A stretch of DNA of 64,000 bases from Micromonospora coriariae (GTDB lineage: Bacteria; Actinomycetota; Actinomycetes; Mycobacteriales; Micromonosporaceae). The notes under the pieces were generated by a model, which was given only the letters and a program-made list of their open reading frames with translations, searched no databases and was not told the DNA's origin. Positions within the stretch are counted from its first letter, which is position 1. Every line of letters starts with the position of its first letter. The position numbers were made by a program, and so were the translations under genes. Shown here piece by piece: positions 26,338-36,776 of this stretch. The DNA lies in the NCBI RefSeq assembly GCF_900091455.1, contig NZ_LT607412.1:2542001-2606000 (forward strand). The letters run 5' to 3'.

Positions 26338-27543
26338 ATGCACGACTCCACCACACTGCTCGTCGAGGTCGGCGCGCTGCTGCTGTTGCTCGGTGTCCTC
26401 GGTCGACTCAGCCGCCGCGTCGGTCTTTCGCCCATTCCCCTCTACCTGCTCGCCGGGCTGGCGTTCGGGCACGGTGGGCTGCTCCCGCTCGCGGCCAGCG
26501 AGGAGTTCTTCGCGGTCGGGGCCGAGATCGGCGTCATCCTGCTGCTGGTGATGCTCGGCCTGGAATACTCGGCCAACGAACTGGTCGGCAACCTCCGGTC
26601 GGCGGCCCCGGCCGGGCTGATCGACGGCGTACTCAACGCACTGCCCGGCGCGATCTTCGCCCTGCTGCTCGGCTGGGACTGGGTGGCCGCCCTGGTGCTC
26701 GGCGGCATCACGTGGGTCTCGTCCTCCGGAGTGATCGCCAAGGTCCTCGGCGACCTGGGCCGACTCGGTAACCGCGAAACCCCGGTGATCCTCTCGGTCC
26801 TGGTGATCGAGGACCTGGCGATGGCGCTCTACCTGCCGCTGGTCACCGCGGTGCTGGCCGGCACCGACCTGCTCGGCGGCGGCATCGCGCTCACCGTGGC
26901 GGTGGGTACGGTGCTGCTCGTGCTGGTGCTCGCCATCCGGTACGGCCATTTGATCTCGTCCGCCCTGTCGGCAAAGGATCCGGAGGCGCTGCTGCTCGGC
27001 GTACTCGGGCTGACCCTGTTCATCGCCGGTCTCGCGGCGAAGCTCCAGGTGTCGGCGGCGGTCGGGGCGTTCCTGGTCGGCATCGCGCTCTCCGGGCCGG
27101 TGGCGCACCACGCCACCGAGTTGCTCTCCCCGCTGCGGGACCTGTTCGCCGCGGTGTTCTTCGTCTTCTTCGGGCTGGTCACCGACCCGCGGGACATCCC
27201 CCCGGTGCTGCTGCCGGCGCTCGCGCTGGCCGTGATCACCATGGCGACGAAGACGCTCACCGGCTACCTGGCGGCACGCCGCGTCGGCATCGCCGAACCC
27301 GGTCGATGGCGGGCTGGCCTGGCACTCGTACCCCGGGGTGAGTTCTCCATCGTCATCGCCGGGCTCGCGGTGGCCGCCGGCAGCGTCGAGCCGCGGTTGG
27401 CCGCGCTGGCCACGGCGTACGTCCTGATCACCGTGGTGACCGGGCCGATGCTGGCCCGGCTGCCCGACTTCCCGTGGTTCAAGCGGTGGCTGCGCAACCG
27501 CGCGGCGGCCGAGCGGCGGGAGCCGGTTCCGATCCACGACTGA
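26338..27543 (+). CDS. KhtU-like CPA2 cation/proton antiporter
   Basis: 401 residues with about 12-13 hydrophobic segments. Conserved CPA2 features include LYLLAGLAFGHGGLLPL, LLLVMLGLEYSANELVGNLR, a discontinuous-helix region AAVGAFLVGIALSGPVAHHA, LRDLFAAVFFVFFGLVTDPR and LVPRGEFSIVIAGLAV. It moves K+ (or Na+) out in exchange for H+ across the cytoplasmic membrane. Translation is coupled to the regulatory subunit by a 5-base gap. A hairpin follows at 27554. Confidence 0.93.
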   Translation: MHDSTTLLVEVGALLLLLGVLGRLSRRVGLSPIPLYLLAGLAFGHGGLLPLAASEEFFAVGAEIGVILLLVMLGLEYSANELVGNLRSAAPAGLIDGVLNALPGAIFALLLGWDWVAALVLGGITWVSSSGVIAKVLGDLGRLGNRETPVILSVLVIEDLAMALYLPLVTAVLAGTDLLGGGIALTVAVGTVLLVLVLAIRYGHLISSALSAKDPEALLLGVLGLTLFIAGLAAKLQVSAAVGAFLVGIALSGPVAHHATELLSPLRDLFAAVFFVFFGLVTDPRDIPPVLLPALALAVITMATKTLTGYLAARRVGIAEPGRWRAGLALVPRGEFSIVIAGLAVAAGSVEPRLAALATAYVLITVVTGPMLARLPDFPWFKRWLRNRAAAERREPVPIHD

Positions 27544-27553
27544 CGGGCCACCA

Positions 27554-27587
27554 CCGCTGACGTCGGCCCTGATCGGCACGTCAGCGG
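27554..27587. terminator. Terminator of the antiporter operon
   Basis: Perfect 10-bp stem CCGCTGACGT (27554-27563) and ACGTCAGCGG (27578-27587) starting 11 bases after the stop codon. Confidence 0.75.
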
Positions 27588-27756
27588 CGGTACGCGGGCC
27601 CTCCCGACCATCCGGTGGGCCCGGCCAGGCCAACGGTTGCTGAATTGCTCCCTGCGGGGACTACCGCAGCACCCGACGGCGGGTTACCGTTTCGCCGCAG
27701 CAGCCAGGGTCCGCGGGTGGCCAGTGTCAACGCGGGCGAAAGCGGAAGGTTGGCCG

Positions 27757-28188
27757 GTGAGCGTGCAGGAGTCGACGTTCCACGGCTTCGCCAACCCCGT
27801 CGATCCGACTCCGGCGGAGTTGCGAGCTTGGGCGTACCAGCCCGATTCGGTGCCGTTGGCTTCCATGCCACCAGATTGGGACCTACTGGTCGCCGGTGAC
27901 CGGCTCATACTGACGCTCTTCGACCTGGCGATGGACCCGACCTGCCCGGCCCGCCGCTTCGCGCTGCACTGCCTCTACATCTACGCGGCCGACGGCATCC
28001 GGACGAACTTCCGCGCCCATCCCAAGCGCCGCTTCCGCAAGCTGGTCGAGCAGGCCGAGCGCGACGGCGACGAGCTGATGAAGATCTGGGCACACAACGG
28101 CCGCGTGCTGCTGGCCCGGCCGGATCTCTTCGTCTACCGGGACTGGTGCGAAGGCGGCCTGGTCCGCGAGAACCGCCGCCTCGGCTGA
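27757..28188 (+). CDS. Conserved-type hypothetical protein
   Basis: 143 residues from GTG 27757, with GGAAGG 7-8 bases upstream. Soluble and helical: PTPAELRAWAYQPDSVPL, PDWDLLVAGDRLILTLFDLA, RRFALHCLYIYAADGIRTNF and the C-terminal DLFVYRDWCEGGLVRENRRL. Conserved-looking Trp, Cys and Arg residues suggest a real fold, but I cannot name the family. It is convergent with the small antitoxin-like gene across a strong hairpin. Confidence 0.75.
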   Translation: MSVQESTFHGFANPVDPTPAELRAWAYQPDSVPLASMPPDWDLLVAGDRLILTLFDLAMDPTCPARRFALHCLYIYAADGIRTNFRAHPKRRFRKLVEQAERDGDELMKIWAHNGRVLLARPDLFVYRDWCEGGLVRENRRLG

Positions 28189-28195
28189 CGCCGAA

Positions 28196-28226
28196 CGGGC
28201 CGGGACCCCCCGTGGGTCCCGGCCCG
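28196..28226. terminator. Bidirectional terminator
   Basis: Perfect 13-bp stem CGGGCCGGGACCC (28196-28208) and GGGTCCCGGCCCG (28214-28226) with a 5-base loop, filling the 46-base gap between convergent genes. Confidence 0.85.
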
Positions 28227-28234
28227 CACGTCGG

Positions 28235-28447
28235 TTACCGGTCGGTCTGCTTCCGCTGGGTCTCGGCCCGGGCCTGGTCGACGCCGTGGTCGACCTGGTC
28301 GGCGAACCGCCCTTCGGTGATCTTGTCCCGAAAGCTTCCCTCGGTCACCTTGTCGAACTTCTCGCGGACGCTGTCGGCCAGGTCTTCGAGCCGGTCCTCG
28401 GTCTGCTGAGCCATCTGCTGGGCCATCTTCTTCGCCGGCTCCGCCAT
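28235..28447 (-). CDS. Small MT0933-antitoxin-like protein
   Basis: 70 residues, highly charged and helical. It begins MAEPAKKMAQQMAQQTEDRL and continues with KFDKVTEGSFRDKI and GRFADQVDHGVDQARAET. The Dx(K/I)T-G-(K/R)-(Y/F)-x-D-(K/Q)-(I/V) pattern followed by a short helix resembles the MT0933-type antitoxin family of actinobacteria (from memory). No toxin gene is next to it. GGGGGAG precedes the ATG. It is the last gene before the hspR end of the chaperone locus and may be stress-related by position only. Confidence 0.6.
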   Translation of the reverse strand: MAEPAKKMAQQMAQQTEDRLEDLADSVREKFDKVTEGSFRDKITEGRFADQVDHGVDQARAETQRKQTDR

Positions 28448-28579
28448 CGCTCCCCCTGCTATGCCGGTAGGTCCGAATTAAGCCGATAGAACCCGTATCG
28501 ACAGGCTAACCGGAACGGCCCGGCGCGCGCCGGGAAATCCGGTGCGGGCCGGGCCGAAGAACGGGACCGGAAGAGCAGG

Positions 28580-29020
28580 TCAGCGGTCGGGCGTGCGGCG
28601 GGGCCGCCAGACAACCAGGGCGGTGGAGGTGCGGTTGGTGGGCACCAGATCACGGCCCGGGAAGCGGGCCAGCGACTCCAGTTCGGCCACCCGGCGGTAC
28701 GCGGCGTCCAACTCCGCCTCCAGCCGGGCGACCCGCTGCTGCGCCTGCTCCAGCAGCCGCTCCAGCCCGATGATCCGCTTGACCCCGGCCAGGTTGATCC
28801 CGTCGTCCTGACTGAGCCGCTGCACCTCGCGCAGCAGCACCACGTCGCGGACGCTGTAGCGACGCCCTCCGCCGGCCGCCCGGCCGGGCTGCACCAGCCC
28901 CAGACGGTCGTACTGGCGCAGGGTCTGTGGGTGCATCCCCGCCATCCGGGCCGCGACCGAGATCATCAGCACCTTGGCCTCGTAGGCAGGGTCACCCGAA
29001 CCGAGGAACTCGCCCGACAT
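28580..29020 (-). CDS. hspR: Heat-shock repressor HspR (MerR family)
   Basis: 146 residues from ATG 29020, chosen because GGAGG lies 8 bases upstream; an ATG at 29041 is in frame but has no such site. The MerR-type winged helix is YEAKVLMISVAARMAGMHPQ, TLRQYDRLGLVQPGR and GGGRRYSVRDVVLLREVQRL, then a coiled coil (LERLLEQAQQRVARLEAELD) and the typical HspR tail TALVVWRPRR. HspR binds HAIR sites (CTTGAGT-N7-ACTCAAG) as a dimer with DnaK as co-repressor and represses dnaK and clpB. Both those promoters in this window carry HAIR sites. Confidence 0.95.
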   Translation of the reverse strand: MSGEFLGSGDPAYEAKVLMISVAARMAGMHPQTLRQYDRLGLVQPGRAAGGGRRYSVRDVVLLREVQRLSQDDGINLAGVKRIIGLERLLEQAQQRVARLEAELDAAYRRVAELESLARFPGRDLVPTNRTSTALVVWRPRRTPDR

Positions 29021-29050
29021 CCCGCTCACCTCCGCGTCCATCCCACCGGA

Positions 29051-30235
29051 CTAACTGACCCGACGCACCCGAGCGTCGAGATGTTCCCTGGACGCTGGCG
29101 GGCTCTGCTCGGCGAACGCCTCCAGCGCCGCCCGCGCCTCGTCCGACAACCGGGCCGGCACCACCACGTCCAGCGTGACCAGCAGGTCGCCGGCCTGCCC
29201 GTCGCGGCGGACCACACCCTTGCCCCGGGCCCGCAGCACGCGGCCGCTCGGCGTACCCGGCGGGACCCGCAGGGTCACCGCGCCGTCGAGCGTCGGCACC
29301 CGCAGGTCCGTGCCGAGCACGGCCTCCGCGAAGGTGACCGGCACGGTCAACGTCAGGTCGTCACCGGTACGCCCGAACAGCTCGTCCGGCCGGACCTTGA
29401 CCTGCACGAACAGGTCACCGGCCGGGCCACCGCGCTCACCCGGCTCACCTCGCCCGGCCAGCCGGATCCGCTGGCCGTCGGCCACGCCGGCCGGGAAGCG
29501 CACGTTCATCGTGCGGGTCTTGGTGACCCCGCCACTGCCATGGCACTCCGGGCACTTCTCCTCGACCACCGTGCCGACGCCCTGGCAGGTGCGGCACGGC
29601 TCGGAGAAGCTGAACGACCCCTGGTTGCGGGTGGTCACCCCGGCGCCGTGGCAGGCCGGACAGGTGCGCGGCTGGGTGCCGGGCTTGGCCCCGTTGCCGT
29701 GGCAGGTGTCGCAGACGCCCGGGGCGCGCAACGTCAGCGGCAGAGTCACGCCCCGCACCGCGTCGCCGAAGTCCAGCGCCACCTCGGTCTCCACGTCCCG
29801 GCCCCGGGCGGGCCCGCGCGGGGCGGCCTGCCCACCGGCCGAGCCGCCGGAGAAGATCGAGCTGAACAGGTCCTGGAAGCCGGCCCCGCCGAAGCGACGG
29901 TCCCCGCCAGCGCCCCCGCCACCGAACATGTCGGAGACGTCGACCGGCATGCCGCCCGGCTGGCCGGCTCCCCGGGCGTTGCGCCGGAACGCGCCCGAGC
30001 CGAACAGCGAACGCATCTCGTCGTACTCGCGGCGGCGGCCGGTGTCCGACAACACGTTGTACGCCTCGGAGACCGCCTTGAAGCGCTCCTCGGCCTTCGG
30101 GTCGCCCGGGTTGTGGTCCGGGTGCGACTCCCGGGCCAACTTGCGGTACGCCTTCTTGATGTCATCCGCGGAGGCGGCCTTGTCCACGCCGAGCACGGCG
30201 TAGAAGTCCTTCTCGAGCCAGTCCTTCGAACTCAC
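29051..30235 (-). CDS. dnaJ: Co-chaperone DnaJ
   Basis: 394-residue Hsp40 that delivers clients to DnaK and stimulates its ATPase. The J domain ([23 protein letters not shown] in [11 protein letters not shown]) is followed by a Gly/Phe-rich region ([20 protein letters not shown]), four zinc repeats [32 protein letters not shown] and the C-terminal client domains. GTG 30235 is used, with GGGGGTGGACCG upstream. It lies between grpE and hspR in the usual actinobacterial order. A GC hairpin (30270-30300) separates it from grpE. Confidence 0.97.
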   Translation of the reverse strand: MSSKDWLEKDFYAVLGVDKAASADDIKKAYRKLARESHPDHNPGDPKAEERFKAVSEAYNVLSDTGRRREYDEMRSLFGSGAFRRNARGAGQPGGMPVDVSDMFGGGGAGGDRRFGGAGFQDLFSSIFSGGSAGGQAAPRGPARGRDVETEVALDFGDAVRGVTLPLTLRAPGVCDTCHGNGAKPGTQPRTCPACHGAGVTTRNQGSFSFSEPCRTCQGVGTVVEEKCPECHGSGGVTKTRTMNVRFPAGVADGQRIRLAGRGEPGERGGPAGDLFVQVKVRPDELFGRTGDDLTLTVPVTFAEAVLGTDLRVPTLDGAVTLRVPPGTPSGRVLRARGKGVVRRDGQAGDLLVTLDVVVPARLSDEARAALEAFAEQSPPASREHLDARVRRVS

Positions 30236-30269
30236 CGGTCCACCCCCTTCCGACCGTCGAGGCCCGGCC

Positions 30270-30300
30270 GTCCCGCCCACCGCATAGCGGCGGGCGGGAC
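30270..30300 (-). other. Hairpin in the grpE-dnaJ intergenic region
   Basis: GTCCCGCCC (30270-30278) pairs perfectly with GGGCGGGAC (30292-30300) around a 13-base loop. It lies inside the chaperone operon between the grpE stop and the dnaJ start and has no T-run, so mRNA processing or partial attenuation are both possible. Confidence 0.5.
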
Positions 30301-30320
30301 AGGCCGGTCACCGTTTCGCA

Positions 30321-31079
30321 CTATTCCGGATCCGCGACCGCTACCAGCGCGGGGCGCAGCAGCCGCTCACCGAGCTGGTAGCCGCGCCGCATGACCTGCA
30401 CGCAGGTCGGCTCGCTGACCTCGGCCGAGGTCTGGTGCGCGACCGCCTCGTGCCGGGTCGGGTCGAACGGGTCGCCCTGCTCGCCGAAGGCGTTCAGGCC
30501 GAACTTGCCCAGCGCGGTGGTCAGCTGTTCCGCCACCGTGCCGAACGGCCCGACCAGGTCGCCGTGTTCCCGGGCCCGGTCCAGGTCGTCCAGGATCGGC
30601 AGCAGCGCGGCCAGCACCGAGCCGGTTGCCTGCTCCTGCACCAGGCTGCGGTCCCGGTCCACCCGCTTGCGGTAGTTGGCGTACTCCGCCGACACCCGCT
30701 GCAGGTCCCGCGTGCGCTCGTCCAGCTCGGCCCGGAGCGCCTCCATCTCGGCGCCGAGCGGCGTGCCGGTGCCGCCGCCGCCCACCGGCTGCGCCGGGGC
30801 GTCCACCACCGGTGGACCGGCCGGTGTGGGGCCGTCCATCGAGGTCGCCTCGATCTCGATCTCGTCGACCACGATCTCGGCGTCCTCGACCAGGCCCTCG
30901 GCCGGTACGTCGCTGCCCGCGTCGGCGGCGGCGCCCTCCGGCTCCGTCGCGTCGCTGATCTTGCGGTTGTTGCGGATGACGACCCGCTCCCCGTCGCCGG
31001 TGGCCGGCTTGGTGGGCGCGGAGCCACCCGGCGCCGACCCGGTGTCGCCCGGGTCGGCGGCTCGTGGCTTCTGCGTCAT
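30321..31079 (-). CDS. grpE: Nucleotide exchange factor GrpE
   Basis: 252 residues, longer than the E. coli protein because of a charged, disordered N-terminus of about 100 residues (VVDEIEIEATSMDGPTPAGP). The GrpE core has ELDERTRDLQRVSAEYANYR, KRVDRDRSLVQEQATGSVLA, ALLPILDDLDRAREHGDL, then FDPTRHEAVAHQTSAE and MRRGYQLGERLLRPALVAVA, the usual beta-domain motifs. It releases ADP from DnaK. It starts 48 bases after the dnaK stop within the dnaK-grpE-dnaJ-hspR operon. Confidence 0.96.
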   Translation of the reverse strand: MTQKPRAADPGDTGSAPGGSAPTKPATGDGERVVIRNNRKISDATEPEGAAADAGSDVPAEGLVEDAEIVVDEIEIEATSMDGPTPAGPPVVDAPAQPVGGGGTGTPLGAEMEALRAELDERTRDLQRVSAEYANYRKRVDRDRSLVQEQATGSVLAALLPILDDLDRAREHGDLVGPFGTVAEQLTTALGKFGLNAFGEQGDPFDPTRHEAVAHQTSAEVSEPTCVQVMRRGYQLGERLLRPALVAVADPE

Positions 31080-31127
31080 GCGGCTACCTCATCCCCTTCG
31101 CAGTGGACACGTGTCGGAGGCCGACGG

Positions 31128-32996
<1,869 letters not shown>

Positions 32997-33086
32997 CTTC
33001 GCTTCCTCGCTTCGTAAGGTTGTGCAGGTGACGGGCACCGCCCGCGGACTGCCTGGCGGGCACCGCCCGCAGCGGGCCCACCACAA

Positions 33087-33158
33087 GTTGAGTGAACTTG
33101 ACTCAATAGTGCCACGCCCCGGCCAATCGTCAAGTTGGGTTGAGCCGACCTGACGCAA
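33087..33158 (-). promoter_or_regulatory. dnaK promoter with two HAIR operators
   Basis: HAIR1 TTGAGT-GAACTTG-ACTCAA (33088-33106) is a perfect match to the core consensus. HAIR2 TTGAGC-CGACCTG-ACGCAA (33140-33158) is degenerate. On the minus strand TTGACG (33133-33128) and CACTAT (33111-33106) are 16 bases apart and could be -35 and -10, so HAIR2 sits just upstream of -35 and HAIR1 covers the start site. HAIR centres are 52 bases apart, close to five helical turns. Confidence 0.85.
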
Positions 33159-33216
33159 CCCAGCCGTTATTACCGTCCGGTTGTCTTCCCTTGCATCGGT
33201 CGGGCACGCTTTAGCG

Positions 33217-35037
33217 GTGACGACGCACGGCGATTCCGCCACCCGTTCCGGCGCGCCCGCCGTCGCAGCCCGCACCGGCCCGCCGGACGCCGCGGAGGAG
33301 CCGCCCGCCACCACCGGGGACGACAGCCTCCCCGGCGCGCTGTCGGGTCTCCGGGCCGCGATCGGCGCGGCCCGGTATCCGCTCGCCCTGCCCTCCGCCG
33401 GGCCGGCCCGGCACACCGCCAGCGCCCTCACCGACCAGCTCGACGACTACCTGCTGCCCCGGCTCGCCCGGCTCGACGCGCCACTGCTCGTGGTGGTCGG
33501 CGGTTCCACCGGCGCGGGCAAGTCGACCCTGGTCAACAGCCTGGTCAAGGCCCGGGTCAGCGCTGCCGGCGTGCTCCGGCCGACCACCCGCTCACCGGTG
33601 CTGGTCTGCAACCCGGCCGACGCGGCCTGGTTCCGGCAGGGTGAGCTGCTGCCCGGGCTCACCCGCACCACCGAGCCGAGTGAGGACCCACGCTCCCTGC
33701 ACCTGGTCACCGCCCCGGCGCTACCCGCCGGGCTGGCCTTCCTCGACGCGCCGGACATCGACTCGGTGGTCGACGCCAACCGGGCACTCGCCGGCCAGTT
33801 GCTCGCCGCAGCCGACCTCTGGCTGTTCGTCACCACCGCCGCCCGGTACGCCGACGCGGTGCCGTGGGAGCTGCTGCGCAGCGCCCGGGCCCGGGGTGCG
33901 GTGATCGCCATGGTGCTGGACCGGGTGCCCACGGAGGCCACTGACGAGATCTCCGCGCACCTGGCCGAGATGCTGACCGCACAGGACCTCGGCCGGGCGC
34001 CCCTGTTCGTGCTGCCGGAGACGTGGGTCGACGGTCAGGGGCTGCTGCCCGAGGGTGTCACCGCGCCGCTGGCCGAGTGGTTCGCGCGGCTGGCCGCCGA
34101 CGCCGACGCCCGGGCGGCCGTGGTCCGGCAGACCCTGGACGGGGCGCTGGCCGCGCTGCACCCGGCCGTGGAGGAGCTGGCCGACGCCGCCGACGAGCAG
34201 GTCGCCGCCGCGGACGGTCTGGACGAGCGGGTCCGGGCCGCGTACCGGGGCGCCGAGCGGACCGTCGAGGAGGGCCTGCGGGACGGCCGCCTGCTCCGAG
34301 GCGAGGTGCTCGCCCGCTGGCAGGAGTTCGTCGGCACCGGGGAGCTGTTCCGCACCCTGGAGGCGCGGATCGGGCGGCTGCGGGATCGGGTGGTGGCAGC
34401 CGTCACCGGCCGGCCGGCGCCCGCCGCGGAGCTGCGCAACGCCATCGAGTCGCAGCTGGTCACGCTGCTGCGCGGGGTCGCCTCCGAGGCCGCCGAGTCG
34501 GCGTACACCGCGTGGAAGGCGCACCCGGCGGGGGCGGGGCTGCTCGATCCGGGGCTCGCCCATCCCAGCGACGACCTGCCCGAGCGCGCCGAGCGGATGG
34601 TCCGGGACTGGCAGCGCGGGGTGCTGGAGCTGGTCCGGGTCGAGGGCGGCGACAAGCGGTTCGTGGCCCGCACCGCCGCGTACGCGGTGAACGCCACCGG
34701 GCTCGCCGTGATGATCGCCGTGTTCGCCTCCACCGCGTTCATCCCCACCGGGCTGGAGGTGGCCACAGGGGCCGGCACCACCGTCGCGGCCCAGGCCGTA
34801 CTCCAGGCGATCTTCGGCGACCAGGCCGTGCGTACGCTCGCCGCCAAGGCCCGTGCGGACCTGCTGGACCGGGTGCGGACGCTGCTCGACGCGGAGGCCG
34901 ACCGCTTCCTGACCCGCACCGCCGACGCCCGCCCCGCCGCGGACGCCGGCGACGGGTTGCGCAGGGCCGCCGGCCGGGTCGAGCTGGCCCGGCACCGCAG
35001 CGGCCTGGCGACCGGCGGCGAGGAGGACTCCGGGTGA
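33217..35037 (+). CDS. Dynamin-like GTPase (first of a coupled pair)
   Basis: 606 residues from GTG 33217, with CACGCT six bases upstream as a possible leaderless -10. P-loop [18 protein letters not shown], then [17 protein letters not shown] (switch I Thr) and the G3-like segment [15 protein letters not shown], with Asp in place of the final Gly of DxxG. The remainder is helical, with a hydrophobic hairpin near the C-terminus ([40 protein letters not shown]) that may insert in the membrane. It is divergent from dnaK. The partner gene overlaps its stop by GTGA. Likely membrane remodelling or stress function; not established. Confidence 0.85.
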   Translation: MTTHGDSATRSGAPAVAARTGPPDAAEEPPATTGDDSLPGALSGLRAAIGAARYPLALPSAGPARHTASALTDQLDDYLLPRLARLDAPLLVVVGGSTGAGKSTLVNSLVKARVSAAGVLRPTTRSPVLVCNPADAAWFRQGELLPGLTRTTEPSEDPRSLHLVTAPALPAGLAFLDAPDIDSVVDANRALAGQLLAAADLWLFVTTAARYADAVPWELLRSARARGAVIAMVLDRVPTEATDEISAHLAEMLTAQDLGRAPLFVLPETWVDGQGLLPEGVTAPLAEWFARLAADADARAAVVRQTLDGALAALHPAVEELADAADEQVAAADGLDERVRAAYRGAERTVEEGLRDGRLLRGEVLARWQEFVGTGELFRTLEARIGRLRDRVVAAVTGRPAPAAELRNAIESQLVTLLRGVASEAAESAYTAWKAHPAGAGLLDPGLAHPSDDLPERAERMVRDWQRGVLELVRVEGGDKRFVARTAAYAVNATGLAVMIAVFASTAFIPTGLEVATGAGTTVAAQAVLQAIFGDQAVRTLAAKARADLLDRVRTLLDAEADRFLTRTADARPAADAGDGLRRAAGRVELARHRSGLATGGEEDSG

Positions 35038-36719
35038 GCAACATCGCCGGCCGGGTACGCGAGGCGTTCCGGGGCGACCAGCGGATCGACCCCGATGAGC
35101 TGATCGCCCGCCTGGACGCGGTACGCCGGTTCCTGACCGCGGCGGACGGCCTGCTGCCGGACTCCGAACTCGTGCCCGCGCACACCCTGGTCGAGCGGGC
35201 CGGCACCCGGCTCGCCCTGTCCCGCGACCACACCGTGGTCGCCCTGGCCGGCGCCACCGGCAGCGGCAAGTCCAGCCTCTTCAACGCGTTGGCCCGGCTG
35301 GAGCTCTCGCCGGTCGGGGTCCGCCGCCCGACGACCGGCGTCACGCACGCCTGCGTGTGGGGGGCACTGGAGGGCGCCAACCGACTGCTCGACTGGATCG
35401 GCGTGCTGCCCCGGCACCGCTTCGTCCGCGAGAGCGCGCTGGACGCGGACGACGAGACCGCGCTGCACGGGCTGATCCTGCTCGACCTGCCCGACTTCGA
35501 CTCGGTGCAGCGGGCCCACCGACTGGAGGTGGACCGGCTGCTCGGCCTTGTCGACCAGGTGGTCTGGGTGGTCGACCCGCAGAAGTACGCCGACCGGGTC
35601 ATCCATGACAGCTACCTCCGCGAGTTCCACCGCCACCGGGACGTCACACTGGTCGTGCTCAACCAGGTCGACCGGCTGCCCCCGGCCGAGCTGCCCCGGG
35701 TCCTGGACGACCTGCGCCGGTTGCTCGACGCGGACGGGCTGACCGGCGTGCCGCTGCTGGCCACCACCGCAATCGACCCGGCCGGGATGGTCGGGCTGCG
35801 CACCGCGTTGGAACGGACGGTCGCCGAGCGGCAGGCGGCGCTGCGGCGGCTCGCCGGCGACGTCGACACGGTGGTCGCCACGCTGGACGAGCTGGTCGGC
35901 TCGGCACGACCGGCGGGCGGGCCGGACGACGCGGCCGTCGCCGGGCTGAACCGGGCACTGGCCGGCGCGGCCGGCGTACCGGCGGTGAGCGAGGCGGTGG
36001 AGCAGGCGTACCGGCACCGGGCCGGCGCGGCCACCGGCTGGCCGGTGGTGCGGGGCTGGCGGCGGTTGCGGCCCGACCCGCTGCGCCGGCTGCACCTGCC
36101 AGGCCCGACCGGTGAGGCCACCGACCCGGCGGAGAGCCTGGTCGCGGCGACGTCGGTACCGGACCCGACGGCCGCCCAGCGCTCGGCGCTCGGGCTGGCC
36201 ATCCGCGCGGTGGCCGATCGGGCCGCCGCCAACCTGCCGGCCGCCTGGCCGGCGGCGGTCACCTCCGCCGCCCGGTCCCACCTCGGCGACCTGCCGGACG
36301 CGCTGGACCGCGCGATCGCCGGCACCGACCTCGGCCTGGGCCGTCGACCCCTCTGGTGGCGCCTGGTCGGTGGTGTCCAGTGGCTGGTCACCCTGGCTGC
36401 CGTGGTCGGCCTGGGTTGGTTGGTGCTCGGGTACGCGCTGCGGGTGCTCGGCCTGCCCGCACTGGACAACCCGATGGTGGGGCAGGTGCCACTGCCCACG
36501 GTGCTGCTGCTCGGCGGCCTGCTGGCCGGGCTGCTGGTGGCGGCGCTGACCCGACCGGTGGTGCGCTGGGCCGCCCGGCGGGCACGGGCTCGCGCCAGGC
36601 AGCGGCTGACGCTCCGGGTCGCCGAGGTGGGCGAGGAGTACGTGCTCGCCCCGGTGCGGATCGTGCTCGCCTCGTACGCGCAGGCACGCGACGCGCTGCG
36701 GGATGCCGCCCGCCGCTGA
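35034..36719 (+). CDS. Dynamin-like GTPase (second of the pair, YfjP type)
   Basis: 561 residues from GTG 35034, overlapping the preceding stop by GTGA, with GAGGAGG upstream. G1 LAGATGSGKSSLFNALA, switch I VRRPTTGVTHACVW, G3 LLDLPDFDSVQRAH and G4 VVLNQVDRLP are all present, so it is a better-preserved GTPase than its neighbour. Near the C-terminus are two membrane helices (WLVTLAAVVGLGWLVLGYAL; VLLLGGLLAGLLVAAL) and a basic tail. Translational coupling suggests the two GTPases form a heteromer, as in other bacterial dynamin pairs. Confidence 0.88.
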   Translation: MSNIAGRVREAFRGDQRIDPDELIARLDAVRRFLTAADGLLPDSELVPAHTLVERAGTRLALSRDHTVVALAGATGSGKSSLFNALARLELSPVGVRRPTTGVTHACVWGALEGANRLLDWIGVLPRHRFVRESALDADDETALHGLILLDLPDFDSVQRAHRLEVDRLLGLVDQVVWVVDPQKYADRVIHDSYLREFHRHRDVTLVVLNQVDRLPPAELPRVLDDLRRLLDADGLTGVPLLATTAIDPAGMVGLRTALERTVAERQAALRRLAGDVDTVVATLDELVGSARPAGGPDDAAVAGLNRALAGAAGVPAVSEAVEQAYRHRAGAATGWPVVRGWRRLRPDPLRRLHLPGPTGEATDPAESLVAATSVPDPTAAQRSALGLAIRAVADRAAANLPAAWPAAVTSAARSHLGDLPDALDRAIAGTDLGLGRRPLWWRLVGGVQWLVTLAAVVGLGWLVLGYALRVLGLPALDNPMVGQVPLPTVLLLGGLLAGLLVAALTRPVVRWAARRARARARQRLTLRVAEVGEEYVLAPVRIVLASYAQARDALRDAARR

Positions 36720-36776
36720 CGCCCCGCACGGCTCGCTACCCCTCTGCGCACCCGCCGAGCGGCGTAGGGTCGGAGC

